DNA from: Carallia brachiata
Lineage: Eukaryota > Streptophyta > Magnoliopsida > Malpighiales > Rhizophoraceae
DNA: 64,000 nt
NCBI GenBank assembly: GCA_021464245.1
Contig: JADCRB010000068.1
Span: 14,113,351-14,177,350, forward strand
Direction of reading: 5' to 3'
In this document: piece by piece, positions 48,182 to 60,874 of the stretch
Layout: each line of letters opens with the position of its first letter
Numbering within the stretch: the stretch's first letter is position 1
Made by a program: the position numbers and the translations under genes
The notes under the pieces: model-generated
What the model saw: only the letters and a program-made list of their open reading frames with translations
Told to the model about the DNA's origin: nothing
The model's database searches: none

Positions 48182-48743
48182 TGTGCAATAGTGACACGTA
48201 GTGGCTCGGCGCTCTACAACTGTCAATTGATGAAGTTAATTTGAGCAGAAAATTGAGCACCCGTTGACATACTCTACACAACCAAATAGATAGAAGATCA
48301 GACACAGATACGAAGACTTAAAATAGAGTGTCCGTAGCGGCGGTTACATTCAAATTTTGATGAAAAGAGTCCAATATCATTGACATCATAGGCCTCCAAT
48401 GCAACAAGCTAGAGTTGTTCCCCAGTTTGAAGTGCCCCAGATGTATCAACAACTGGTAGTCATTTTCCATAACAAGCTGTTAAAATATTTCTGTTCAATG
48501 TTCATTGTGATATGAATATTCTTTTGTTGGCCCCATCATTTTTGGGAGTCACATGATCTTAAAGGAGATTTTGTTAACTGAATCCCTGTGGCACTAGCAA
48601 GCATATTCACTTTCTGTTAGCCCAAACGAGATATTTTTCAGTTCATGCCAATGCAAAAGACGCGGCTCTGAAACAGGGCAGTATTTGTTCATCGTCATTT
48701 ATAAGAAAATATGGGTGACTCAGAGTAGAAATTTCAAGAACTT
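48182..48743 (+). other. Probable 3' UTR and downstream flank of the GT14 gene
   Basis: No coding frame or repeat signature up to the hAT MITE. The polyadenylation site is not defined. Confidence 0.4.
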
Positions 48744-48751
48744 GTTATGCA

Positions 48752-48963
48752 CAATGGTGGAGCTAGGAATTTTGATCAGTAGGGGCAAAGTTCAAGGACA
48801 AAGATAAAGGACTAGAAATGTCAAATTACAAAGAACAAGAAAATATGGGTGAATATATAAAATATAAAATTCAGTGAAAACAAAGTGTAAGCGCTGATGA
48901 GAGCGATAACATAAAGTTCAAGTAAATAATATCGTTTTTTTCATAGAAGTGGCTCTGCCACTG
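48752..48963. mobile_element. hAT MITE, 212 bases, perfect 8-base TSD
   Basis: Termini CAATGGTGGAGCTAG and CAGTGGCAGAGCCAC (inverted), flanked by GTTATGCA on both sides (48744-48751 and 48964-48971). Body shared, in reverse orientation, with 55029-55242. Confidence 0.9.
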
Positions 48964-48971
48964 GTTATGCA

Positions 48972-49518
48972 AACGAATAAATTGGAGAAGGAAAGAGATG
49001 AAGAACACGGATATGAATTTGAAAGTCATGGAACATGAGCCTAAGAATGGCCGCTGGTCTCAGCTGTGAAAATTTGTAGCATTTCTGTCCTCAATGTAGT
49101 TTCCATATTTGGACATTATCAGTAGTAGTGGTAATCATATGCAAGTTTGTGACGGCCTCCATCTACGACTCAACCAAAATCGTTGAAGTACTTTTTATAG
49201 GAGGTTCATTTTGCATTTTGTAATTTCAAAAATGGGGAAAAGGGTGTTGGTAAACATTTTGGAGAGGTTGCTTTTTTATGAAAAGTCATCTAAACAACAG
49301 CTAATCCAAAAAGTAATTAGGAGTCAAGCTACTTTTTAGATGAATCAATTACGGATAGGTATTTTTTGAACTAAAATGTTTACATAAAACATTACGTGTC
49401 GAATAGTCATTTTATTATTTAAACAGCAACATCTAAACATTAATCTAATTAAACACTGTAATTTTATTTTAATTATCAGTAACAGTAATTAGTAACATAA
49501 TTAATAATTAAAAATAAT
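48972..49518. other. Intergenic, no gene seen
   Basis: Between two small elements; AT-rich towards its right end (49370-49530). Confidence 0.5.
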
Positions 49519-49531
49519 AATAACAATGAAC

Positions 49532-49722
49532 GACCAACGAGTAGTTGATTGGAGGGGTTAAGGACTCTAATCCCTTAAGCAAGGTCCTCGATTTGAGGCT
49601 TGTGCATAGAGTAACACTCGTTGGAAGGAGCAGCCCCCTATATGGGCCTTACAGTACTCCGAGCTGGATTAGTCAGATGCCCATTGGGCTCTGGAAACCA
49701 GTGCAAGGATCAAAAAAAAATA
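49532..49722 (+). mobile_element. Au-like SINE, 191 bases, perfect 13-base TSD
   Basis: Flanked by AATAACAATGAAC (49519-49531 and 49723-49735). Contains GGTTAAGGACTCT, GGTCCTCGATTTGAGG (box B), TATATGGGCCTTAC, GGATTAGTCAG and a terminal A9 tail: the plan of the widespread plant Au SINE. Confidence 0.92.
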
Positions 49723-49848
49723 AATAACAATGAACAACATCAATAATGAACAACAGGTTAACCAAAGAAACAGAGCTTTCTTCTTATTAATTTTGGTACT
49801 TCTATTTCTCTCTCTCTTTCTCTTCAATGCAGACATGAAAAGCAAGTA

Positions 49849-50719
49849 TTTTTTTTTTTTTTGGATCAACAGGAAATATCATTAAACTAAAACAGTAAAA
49901 TAGATACAATAGAGTCAGCCCAACTTGAGCCCGCACCAACAACAACAAAAACTATATTCAAAAGAGGTCACCCTAGGTTACAACTCAAACCCAACCATTG
50001 CCCAAATCCCAAGCATGTAGCACCTATGCAGACTAAAACAGAAGCCCAGCCTGAGCCCAAAGCCCAAGAGAGAACAAGTCCGCACAAACACAACCACCAG
50101 GCCCAAAGCCCGGCAAAGGGGAACCCTAGGGAACAGAAGCTTCCTGCTGCAACATCGTTCACACAGCGGCGAAACTTCGGTGGATAGGGAATGGCGAAGG
50201 CCACACGGCCACCTGCGACATCAAAGCCAGCCAAAGTCGGACAGTCGGGCAAACTGCCAATGCACTGAAAGAGAAGCGCCAGAGACCACGCTGCAACGCA
50301 TGTAAGGACCGAGCAAGGAGGAGCCAACCAAAAGGACGGTGACTAGAAACAAACCAACCAAGCGCATGACTCAACCATTACACCGACCTCCCTGTACAAC
50401 GGCGACCCGAAACCAAAAAGAAATCCCCCCCCCCCCCCCCCCCCCCCCCCCGGGAGGAGCGTAGGGGCAAAGTAGGGGAGAGACGAAGGCAACCAAAGCC
50501 GGAACCAAGCACACGACCACCCAAAGACCACGAAGCAACAAGTACAAAACCTCACCCCACCACACCCGAATGGAAACCCAACAAAAAGCCCACAAACGGG
50601 GCACCAAGCTTCATAGAGGAAGCACCAGAAGGAACATAAGGAACACCGACAAGGACTTAAAACGGGCTCCGGCACACAATAGCGCACCCTCCGCTCTTGG
50701 CGAACTTTAGCCCACAAAT
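49849..50719 (-). mobile_element. Poly-A retroposon, 871 bases, minus strand, perfect 13-base TSD
   Basis: The 13-base word TGAAAAGCAAGTA flanks the element (49836-49848 and 50720-50732). A T-run at 49849-49862 is the minus-strand poly-A tail. The body is unusually GC-rich for this window and includes a run of 27 C (50425-50451). The sense 3' end reads TTTAATGATATTTCCTGTTG before the tail. Open frames on the minus strand (119 and 158 residues) are Cys/Trp/Gly/Leu-rich and look like composition artefacts. It is probably a 5'-truncated LINE tail or a processed sequence; no reverse transcriptase is visible. Confidence 0.85.
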
Positions 50720-50732
50720 TGAAAAGCAAGTA

Positions 50733-52050
50733 ATTAGGAGGGCGCAAGACACATAGGACTTGACACTTGATCCCTGCCCTTACCAAGTGTCGCGAGCCTT
50801 TTAGTTTACGGAGCTCCAACGTCGTGGGATTTGTAGTACGGTCAGAAAGACTATTTTATTCAAATATTTAAACTATTGCATGAGATTAAAAAATATATCA
50901 CATATTAGAATTTTTCATTACTTCATGCATAAGTTTATTGAGAGGGAAGAGTGGTTTCAACTCATGATATGAGAATTATGATATTATGTTAAATAACTAT
51001 TTAACTAACGGGGAAGTGCACCACATCAAGATAATCATTTCTCCCATGTCCAAGATATGTGATAGGTGAGATTTTGTTCAACTTCTAGTTTCAATTCAGT
51101 TACAGATGTACTTCCCTTCGATGACCATATATCTTATGCATGAACAATAATATTCTTCTGAAGAAATTTCTTGGGAAAGAAAAACTCACGTCTCTTGCGA
51201 TTTTGACTTTGACTATCCATGACCCTACAAGTCATAACTAGTGGCCAGAGTTCGGCTACCGTGCTCTGAAGTTAAGCCCTAACGAAATGCTGCCTAACAA
51301 TCACAGATTTGTAATTCTAATGTTTAGTTTTAACTAATGCTTCTAGCTATAGCATATGAAATTCTCTTAGTAGCTACGCCTCATGCAATGCAATGTTGAT
51401 CATCTTTTGTATGTTTTGCTAATTTTCTAAGATTCATTTAATTTTTTGGTTGATTTTTCTATTTAATGATAATGCTAGCAATTTTTTTTTTGAATTTTTG
51501 TTATAGTTCAAATTGGTCTAATTGTCCTTTTTATGTATGTTTTTTGAGAAAAAAAAATGTATCGTGAATATGTTGGTTATCGTATTTACAAACAGAAATT
51601 GAAATAACTTTCATTTGTAATGACTCATTTAACCACTCCATAAATGTAGACTACCATCCAAACACTAATGAGACTGAGTGTGGCTCTGTCACTATAGACC
51701 ATAACAATTGTCGAGTTTAGAACCTGTTGCTATGCCACAGTCTTTACACTGTAGAAGTGGGCACCTAACAGGCACATAAACTTGAACCTAGATATTTTTG
51801 CTAAGGGAAGACGTAGCCGCATAAACTCAAACCTAAATCGCCAAAATAAAATACATGTCAATTTACCATTAAACTACCATTGTAAAATGGTTGTCCTTTT
51901 TATGCACGTTATATGCATTCCTAGTTGTCCTTTTTCTAGACTATAGGGTTTGATCCCCATACTTGTTGCCTCACATCCTCTCTTTAAGCTGATCTCCGGC
52001 TCTTAAAAACCAAAAAAAAAAAAAAAAAAATTATGAAACTTACTTTTACT
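50733..52050. other. Intergenic, no gene seen
   Basis: A GC-rich remnant (50733-50825) adjoins the retroposon and may belong to an older copy. The remainder is AT-rich. A 5S-rRNA-like word near 51270 was rejected as a gene. Confidence 0.5.
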
Positions 52051-52057
52051 GTCAAAC

Positions 52058-53695
52058 AATTGGCCCCATTTGGTGACAATTTTGTTTTCTGTCTTCATTT
52101 ATTGTTTACAAAATAAACAGAAAACATGTTTGGTATCGTTTTTGTTTTCTATTTTTTTGTTGAAATGTTGAAAACATTTTAAAAAAAAAAACAAATTGGG
52201 AAAACAATAAAAAATGTTTTCCCAATTTGTTTTTTGCTTTCTTTTCTATACTTTCTCTCACAACATTTTCTCTCTCTATCCACCCTTTTTATCATATCTC
52301 TCTCTACTCATCCTCTCCTATACCTCTATTTTTTCTCTCTCTACTCTTTCTCTCTCTACACTCTCTCTCCTTTTTCTCTCTCTACCGGTCTCTCTATCCT
52401 CTCTCTCTCTCTTTTTTCTCTCTTTATCTTTCTCTCTACCCACTCTCTCTCTCTCCTTTTTCAACCTCAACCATTCTCTCTACCCTCTCTCTCTTTCTCT
52501 CTCAACCATTCCCTCTCTATTCACACTCTCTTCTTGTTCTTACTCTACCGTTCTCTCTACCTCTATTTTTTCTCTCTCTACACTCTCTCTCCTTTTTCTC
52601 TCTCTACCAGTCTCTCTATCCTCTCTCTCTCTCTTTTTTCTCTCTCTATCTTTCTCTCTACTCATTCTCTCTCTACCCACTCTCTCTCTCTCCTTTTTCA
52701 ACCTCAACCATTCTCTCTACCCTCTCTCTCATTTTTCTCTCTCTACTCTTCTCTTTGCCCAAACTCTCTCTCCTTTTTCTCACTCTACTAGTCTCTACTC
52801 ATTCTCTCACTACCCTCTCTCTCATTTTTTCTCTCTCTACCATTCTCTCTACTCATTCTTTCTCAACCCTCTCTCTCTCCTTTCTCTTTCTATCATTCTC
52901 TCTCTATCCTCTCTCTTCTCTTTTTCTCTCTCTATCATTCTCTCTACTCATTCTCTCTCTGCTCTCTTTCTGTCTCCTTGTTCTCTCTCTACCATTCTCC
53001 CTATTCATTCTCTCTCTACCCTCTTTCTCTTATTTTTCTCTCTCTACTTATTCTCTCTACCCACACTCTCTCTCTTTTTTCTCACTCTACCAATCTCTCT
53101 ACGCATTCTCTCTCTACCCTCTCTCTCTCTCTCATTTTTCTCTCTCTACTCATTCTCTCTATCTACACTCTCTCTCCTTTTCCTCGTTCTACCAGTCTCT
53201 CTACTCATTTTCTCTCTACCCTCTCCCCCTCATTTTTCTCTCTCTACCATTCTCTACTCATTCTTTCTCTAGCCTCTCTCTCTCTTCTCTCTTTACCATT
53301 CTCTCTACTCATTCTCTCTTTATCCTCTCTCTCTCTCGCTCCTTTTTCTCTCTCCACCATTCTCTCTACTCATTCTCTCTCTACCCTTTTTTTCGCTCTC
53401 TCTCCCCCTTTCTCTCTCTATCCATTTTCTATCATCTCTCTCTAACCATTCTTTTTACTTTTCATCTCTCTATCAATCATTCTCTATATTTTTTTTTCTC
53501 TTTCTATTTATACTCTATTTTCTCATTTCTCTCATTATTCTTTCTTTATTTACTTTTTTATTTTTATAGAAAAAATAAAAATTGACAGCAATAAATACAA
53601 AAGTTCAGCAAATAACAAAAACAAAAAAATAAAAAATAAGAAACAAAAATAAAAAATTGACAACCTCTCCAAAGTTCCAAACACGGTCTTAATAA
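52058..53695. mobile_element. Possible TIR element containing the pyrimidine array
   Basis: Left edge: GGCCCCATTTGGTGACAATTTTG, with TTTTGTTTTCTgt and AAAACAgAAAA words. The right edge read in reverse gives GACCGTGTTTGGAACTTTGG, then GGTTGTCAATTTTTTATTTT. The edges resemble each other loosely (TTTGG...GTTGTCAATTTT versus TTTGGTGACAATTTTGTTTT), as in common plant AT-rich TIR elements. No exact TSD found. Confidence 0.35.
52230..53530 (+). repeat. 1.3 kb degenerate CT-rich pyrimidine tandem array
   Basis: Almost pure C/T on the plus strand, built from CTCTCTCTACYMWTTCTC-like and CTCTCTCCTTTTTCTCTCT units of about 30-40 bases in higher-order order. The very long open frames across it (up to 452 residues of Ser/Leu/Phe/Tyr) exist in all three frames because the DNA lacks purines; they are not genes. 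Confidence 0.95.
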
Positions 53696-53699
53696 GTGA

Positions 53700-55020
53700 A
53701 ACTTTTGATCTTCTGCCACACAACAGTTACACAGTCCCTCCTCAATTGACCAGCTTATTCTTTATTCAATGTTCGTGTCCATGTGGATGTTCTGTGTTCG
53801 TGATTCTATATAGTGCATTTTGCCTCTTGAAGTTACCGTGGTTTTTGGTATTTGATTACTGGGATGAAGGTGTGTACATTGTGGTTGAATCAAAAGGGCA
53901 GTTCACTGCTCCAATATGCAAACCTTTCCCCTCTCCCTCAATTGGGTATCCCTCTCCATCTCCAGCACCATCATCCCTATCATCATCATTTTTTTTTTTT
54001 TTGTCTTTTGAAGAAATCAAATCCCTTTCTATCTTTTTTTTTTTTTTTGACTGCTATTTGGCGAATTTGAATTTGAGATGTGCGTTGTGTGTAAGGGTCG
54101 CCGTTGGAGGAGTTGCGTTCAAAAAGAGCATTTGATTTCAGGTATGAATTACCCTCTGCAGCCGTTTATTTCTCATGTTGATCTTTGTTATGAAAAAGGA
54201 GAATATTACAATATATGAGCCAATTTGTTATTGAAAATCCTTGAACTGCTGTTTATTAATCTGAAAAATTAGTTCATTCAGAAAATTTTGGATAATGTTT
54301 TAGATTATCAAAAGACTGCTAATAAAAATTTGTGACCATTATTCTTGTGATTAATTATGAAACCTTTAAAATAGTAAAAGACTTGCTAAAAATACATTGT
54401 CATTTTTATAATTTCACAATACAAACTTGTGGTTGATTTATGAAATGATCTCTTATATAGTCAGTCCAATCATTAATCAACAGTAATTATATGTTATTCA
54501 CCCATTTCTAAAATTTTTTTTTTTTGTTTTCTTAAAATTATCATAGTTAGATTGTTCTTGTCAAAACAACTCTATTGCGTCCATTTTTAACTATTATTGA
54601 TGTTGTCAGTTGATTTTTCAACTACAAAAAATCATAAGCATATTTGAGTCAACAAATTTATTTTTATAATTTGATTTTTAAGGAAAATAAAACCGCGCGT
54701 AACACTGGTAAAAAGCTAGTACCTATATTAATTTTGTGACAGTAGCATGCCACATGACACGTCTTTCCTCACTTTTAAGTTGTTTTTTAGTTATTTCTTC
54801 AAGGACATTTACTTTTCTTAAACTCCTATAGTTACATCTCAACTCACCCTTCTAAATTCTTATCTTTTTTTTTTTATTTGAGCAAACTTCTAAGTTCTTA
54901 TATTACAACAAAGTTACAAGAATTTATATGCACTAATTCACATTAAAATTTACCAAAATTATTAGGAAAAATACTTGGGACTCTTGGTTGGTATTTACCA
55001 TAATGATATTCATGGTTTAG
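53700..55020. other. Intergenic, no gene recognised
   Basis: A 129-residue frame at 53746-54135 starts MTSLFFIQCSCPCGCSVFVI and has a donor-like sequence after GATTTCAGGTATGAAT. No family match was recognised and T-runs dominate. From 54240 on AT-rich. Confidence 0.4.
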
Positions 55021-55028
55021 GCCATAAT

Positions 55029-55242
55029 CAGTGGCAAAGCCACTTGCAAGTGCCCCCACTCAAAAAATATATATATATATATATATATTTCTCTATTTGA
55101 ATTTATACTTTGTCTTCATTAGAATTTGCGTTTTATATTTTTATCCCCACACCTTTTTTTTTTTTTGGTTTGACATATCCACTTTCTTATCCTTGTCCTT
55201 AAACTTTGTCCCTACTGAATAAAATTCTTAGCTCGGCCATTG
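55029..55242. mobile_element. hAT MITE, same family as 48752-48963
   Basis: Termini CAGTGGCAAAGCCACTTG and CAATGGCCGAGCTAAG (inverted). The flanks GCCATAAT and GCCATATG agree at the first six bases. Shares TTGTCCTTaAACTTTGtCCC and CTACTGA..AAAATTC with the other copy. Confidence 0.75.
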
Positions 55243-55244
55243 GC

Positions 55245-56120
55245 CATATGATAATTTATTATTGGCACTGAGAATTTATATGTTTTTTATTATTCACATT
55301 AAGGAGGTGTTTGGTTTTGTTGTTGGTGATTACTGTTGATAATTATTGATTGTTGGTTGTTGTTGTTGATTATGAGTAAAATGAAATCATAGTGTTTGGT
55401 TAATTGACATGAGCTGTTATTGATTAAACAAAAAAATGACTATTTTAGACATTATATTTCTATTTTATTATAATAGATAATTTTTTTATCTGTAGCTAAT
55501 TTAAATTAATCTCATAAATATATTTTTTATATATTTATAAATAAAAGTTTATTAAATGTATGATTAAAAATTAACTATAATTTATAATAAAAATTATTAT
55601 TATTTTTAAAAATATTATTTTTATTATATAAATTATTATAATAAAAAATATATTATTATTTTTATTATGTGAATTAATGATTATACAACAAAAGATTTAA
55701 AAAAGAGAAAGAGAGAGAGACATTGGCAAATCCACGTTCACTCGAGGTGGGCAATTTAACACCTTCAAATTTATAATTTATATTAGTTATAGGTACAATT
55801 TATACTAATTTTAACTTATTATTCTCTCTCAAATTTACGGTTTGCCCCCCTCAATTTCTCCCATTGGGAAAGTGATGAGAAGAAGTTTAAATTTATATTA
55901 TTATCTCTACTAAAATTTATATTTTTCTCTCACTAAATTTTATATTTTATATTTTACTCATAGTCTTTTGTTTTTTTTTTTTGACCGAAAAGTTATTATA
56001 CATATTCAAATAATATTATTTTGCATTTATGTTACCGTTGACAATAAAAATATTTTAAAAAATAATTTTTAACATCTGTCTGCTCTCCTCACTTCAATTT
56101 TTTAATTTGTCACTGAAGAA
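55245..56120. other. AT-rich intergenic DNA
   Basis: 55305-55720 begins GGAGGTGTTTGGTTTTGTTG and is AT-rich, like the MITE-type sequence at 3860-4300. No gene. Confidence 0.45.
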
Positions 56121-56131
56121 AAAGACAGGAG

Positions 56132-56747
56132 CTATGAAGCACGAACACGGACACGGCGATACGGACATGGTACGACACAGACACAACGACATACTAATTT
56201 TAAAAATATTAGGATACGGATACGTTTTAAACACGACTATATATATATATATAATTAAATTTATAAAATTTTGTGTATCATATATTTTTTTAAACAATTT
56301 TATAAATTTTATTCACCCAAAAATATATTTTTATAACTATTATAAATTTTAGAAATTTTTTATTCAAATAATATATCGTAAGATTCTTTATTTTTTATTA
56401 TGAAGTACTAAAATAGAAATATAAGATTTTATAATCAATTTAATTTTTCTGTTAAAATTAAAAACAAGTTGAAATTTAAGCGTTTCAAAAGTTATGGGCA
56501 ATTGACAATATTAAATTATAATTTTAAAGAATTTTTCTTTTTTTATTTGTTAAAAATAATTATAAAAATATTCAGGCGTATTTGTAGCATATTAGACACT
56601 TGTGCTTCCCGTATCCGACACGGGTTTCCGAATTAAAAAAAAAAAATTTCAGCGGACACTTATTACCGTGTTGGACACATGTTCGCCGCGTGTTCGGCGT
56701 GTCCGACATGCAGTATGTTCATTTTTTGAAGTGTCTGTGCTTCATAG
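56132..56747. mobile_element. TIR element with CTATGAAGCAC ends, 616 bases, 8-base TSD
   Basis: Left end CTATGAAGCACGAACACGGAC and inverted right end CTATGAAGCACAGACAC. Perfect GACAGGAG duplications flank it (56124-56131 and 56748-56755). GACACG-type repeats lie at both ends (subterminal) around an AT-rich centre. hAT-like by TSD length. Confidence 0.9.
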
Positions 56748-56755
56748 GACAGGAG

Positions 56756-59700
56756 AGATCAGTGCAAGAATATTACTTGCATATGAGGAGAACTTTGGAG
56801 TGGGCAAACCAAAACGAGAGAAAACACAATGTATATTTTTAATACACAAGCCGTATTATTTGTGTGGTCCAATTTATATGTTTTGTCCTCAACCGCGTAC
56901 GGCTTCTAGCGGCAGTTCTTTTTAACTAGGTTAATTTTGTAATTGTTTAATTTATCAGCCGTTAATAAAAAGAAATGGTAGAGAAATTTCTACCTTTTCA
57001 ATTAACTACAGTTTGCAACATTTATAAGTAATAGCAACTCCTAAAAAAAAATTAATCAAATACTATTTTGTCTTATTTTTAACATCCAACAACAACACGT
57101 TTTCTATCAGCAAAATCAAACACAATCTAAAACTTTAAATAATTTATTAAGACCAATCCTTCGAATTCTGGTTGGAGCTTCATGACTTGCAGAATTCTTC
57201 CATCTCCTTCCATTCACAATACTTTATGGATATGCATAGATAAAAACGTGGTAGGCACATAGCTTTTTAAATTATTACACATTGAAAATTGTATGAATTT
57301 AAAAAAATAAATAAACTATTAGAATAAATGCGCCTGCATACCTCTTGTGTACATTACTAAATTTGTCTATATAGTCAAGCTCTCCTTCCATAATTTACAA
57401 GCCTGGCAGCTAGTGGGCCTGCCCTCATACTTGGCCCAATCCACATTGTACACTATTAGATTTAGGTTACGCACAACCAATATTAAAGCTCGGGCTGGGC
57501 CAATATTTTTCCCACTCATGGGCCATGCAAAGTAAGGCTTGTGATTGATTAGAGTCTAGGCACGGCCCACGAATAGACTCAGCGTGAGCCCTTTTAAAAA
57601 TGGATTGAAAATCAAGATGCGAAGAAAGAGGCAACAAGAGTAGGTGGGAGTTCAAATTTCACCAAATTTCAGTTTCCTCTCTCCAAATGCCTAATAGGGC
57701 TTCTTATAGAAAAAAAAAAAAAAAAAGAAGAAGGCAACAAGTATTGAAGCTTGGTTAAAAGGGATAAAAGTGCTAACTTCTTCTACTAGCCTAAAAGTAA
57801 TAATTGAAGCATTTTCCCTATTTTTAAGCTTTATTTAACAGAACAAAATACATCACAATCCCATACATTTTTTCCTCTATTTTTTCTAAAATTATGAATT
57901 ATAAAAGTTAGAGACAATATTAATATGACATAATTATTTACAGTTTAAATCTAAAATTTAAATACAATAAATAGCATATGCTCAACTCGATTTAAGCACG
58001 ATTAATAACATAAGCACATTATAGTTTAGACCGAATTAACAGATTAGACATGACACGGTAAGCGCTCTAGGTAAGACACGATACGAGCCTATAATGTTTA
58101 TGGACTATGTCAGCTCATTGTCAAAATTTTTTAATATGACAAGATACGACACAAAAGAAAAATGAATTGTGCTAAGGTTCGTCGTGCAATAAGAGAGCTC
58201 CAAAAAAAATTGAGCCGTACCTAGCATTCACGGCTTATTTGATATATCTACACAATAATTTCTATATTCTTAAACTTTTATTAATTGACGGCATAACTTC
58301 ATCCTTAAGCTTTAAAAGCAATGGATTGGGCTTTAGGCTTTTCAAGAAGCGTCAAAAAGTTTGTTTACCATCATCATCATTTGTTTTTTCTTGTCAGGAA
58401 ATCTATTTATTATGCTGTAAATTATATAAATGGATATCTTTTTTCATTCTCCTAAACTTTATTTTTTGCTTTTCAGAATTAAAATTTAAATTCTTTAAAA
58501 TAAAAATTTTACATCTTAAATACTAATATGTCCTTGAGAAATCATTGCCATTTCTTATTCTTGAAAGCTGTTTCAGCCAAGGCTGCCAACAGTTAGAACA
58601 CAAGTTTGCCGCTATGAGTTCGGTTAGTTCCTTTTTTTTTTTTTTACTCTATTTTTTAAATATTCTTTATTACTTTTTATTATTTGTAGGCACCAGATAT
58701 TTAGTGTTTATTGTTTAACACCAAACTATGTAGAAAATGTTCATTGTATGATTCTTTTTATCATTTGCTGAAGGAAAAAAGTGTATTATAAAACTTATTT
58801 TGTTGGTATACATTATGAAAATTATTTAAAAATCGATGAAGACTGACACGTAATCTTAGATTATATATCACCCGATATTTTTTTGACAAAAAAAAATTCA
58901 TTGCCTATATGTGAATCATTGAATCTACAAGCTGGAATTAAAGTATCTTCCGTTTATATGTACTATTCAACCCAACCTATAGGAAATAACTCACAATTCG
59001 AGTATTGTTGGATCTAAGCTGACCTCCCTTAAATCAACCAAACTGTATTAACGAGTTTTAAACTAAGGGATACGGGTCATGATTAAAGCAGACAAATGCA
59101 GAAGTTAGCATCTCACAGACTCTATCCGTGGGACTCAAACCTGTGTTAAAAATAAGAGAAATGTGCAGAGTTATCATTAAATTACTATTTTGAGTGATTA
59201 TATCACTCTATATTGTGTATATATTAAATTCTCTTATAAATATATTGTCTAGTGACAAATCTAATTAATTTATAATTAAAGTCAAAACTTCAAAACAAAG
59301 AATCAATTCAGAAATGATAGTCTAATAGTAATCTTGTATGCTTCCATCGCATTAACTCTGATTTGAATCTCTTTACTATTGCTTGTCCCTAAATAAAAGA
59401 TGATTTATATTAGAAGCGCCATGTTGACTTCTTAACATCGTGGTCGGACGTAAAAAAAATTCATTCAGATTTAATAGTATTTTAGTGGTTGATTCACTAT
59501 ATGAATAAGTTGAATCAGGACGTCAATGAATAATCTCTGGTCTCAGTTCATAGCTACAATGACCTGCAAAAATGCGGTGCACATTTTTTTTGTTCAAAAA
59601 AAATTGATTTTTCAAAAAGAAACCTTGTTAACATATATTTAAGCCTTCAAGGTCAATTTCAGCTACTACCTTAAATTCAACTTAAAACCTTGTTTTTTAA

Positions 59701-60870
59701 GAAAATTTGATCTTAAATGTTAATTTTGTTAGTCATATTTTGTCATTCCGTTAAATTTTTTATTAAATATGTCTATATAGTGTCAAGTAGTATGATATAT
59801 CATCACTTTTGGACAAATTAGTATGTTATGTCAGCATAGACTATTGCTGTGACATTTTTAATAAAATATTAGTATTTTTCTGAAGAAAAAAGATAAAATC
59901 TTTTAATAAAGTTAAAAACCAAAAAAAAGAAAAAAAATTAAAGAAATCACAGTAAACAGGACACTAACTTCACTTCATCGTCATCTGCCGCCACCGTCGT
60001 GACTCTCACCGTTGCCACCACCACCGTCAAAAGTTTGTGAATGTGATGTAAATTCATTACTAACAGGTAGCCATGTCTTTTGAATTCTTATTCGCAAAGA
60101 AATCCCAGCTGCCAAAAATACTCAAACCCATCAGTGGACGTCATTAGATGATCCAAAAAAAACCTCTATGTTACCCAAATAAGTACGACGGACCCATCTT
60201 CTTCTTCGGAAAAGATGCATTTAAACGCATAAGAAAGGCGCGGTAGGCATTTAATAATTTAAATCATTAACATAGAATATATATTAAATTTAAATAAATA
60301 AATAAATAAATAAATATTATTAAATTAATGATATATTTCTTATATATCTCACTAAACATATTTATGTAATTAAACTTATGAAACCAAATCACCTATGACC
60401 ACCATTTATTTCCCTTGTTTTTTGGTTGTTTGATTTATTCTTATTTTCCATTTTAGCGACCCAAAGCAAAAGTGAAACAGACACCCACAGCGTACTCTTC
60501 TTCGTCCATTATCTTTGCCTTTACTTTTTTTAATTGACTTAGAGATCCTTTAAATTGTATTGAATACTTGGGGATCCAATAACTTTTGTGGGTGGGGTTT
60601 CGTGTGTTGCTGGGATGCAGCGAAGCATGCGTAAGGGGTATGAAAGGTTGCTGAAGCATGGCCAACCATGGCTTCCAAGGAGAGCTGGTGGGGAATGACC
60701 CTTGGTTTGATCGATTCTTAATGACTACGAATGATTAGGTTTATTTGCTCATTGGGATGACAGCCGCCAATGAACAAGATATCCCAATGAGGGAGGCAGT
60801 GGCGGGGATCGCGACGGTGGTGATGAACGGAAGCTGGAGTTATTTGTTCATTGGGATTTCTTTAAATTTT
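56756..60870. other. Intergenic, no gene seen
   Basis: 58020-58230 contains GACACGGTAAGC/ACACGATACGAGCC words typical of TRIM/LTR fragments. 59310-59590 is SINE-like. 60440-60840 is more GC-balanced with short frames but no recognised product. Confidence 0.4.
59310..59600 (+). mobile_element. Degraded SINE of the 35611 family
   Basis: GATAGTCTAATAGTAATCTTG, CTGATTTGAATCTCTTTAC (box-B position), TTTAATAGTATTTTAGTGG and GCTACAATGACC follow the order of 35611-35920. No TSD found. Confidence 0.5.
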
Positions 60871-60874
60871 TTCC

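Noticed and set aside
50343..50819. 158-residue minus-strand frame
   Set aside because: It crosses a 27-base homopolymer (poly-Gly) in a retroposon; composition artefact with no recognised domain.
51240..51300. 5S rRNA-like word CTCTGAAGTTAAGC
   Set aside because: Only a short match resembling the 5S internal region; the remaining 5S sequence is absent.
52214..53585. Open frames of 352 and 452 residues
   Set aside because: They run through a pyrimidine-only array where stop codons cannot occur; the products are Ser/Leu/Phe/Tyr low-complexity in all three frames.
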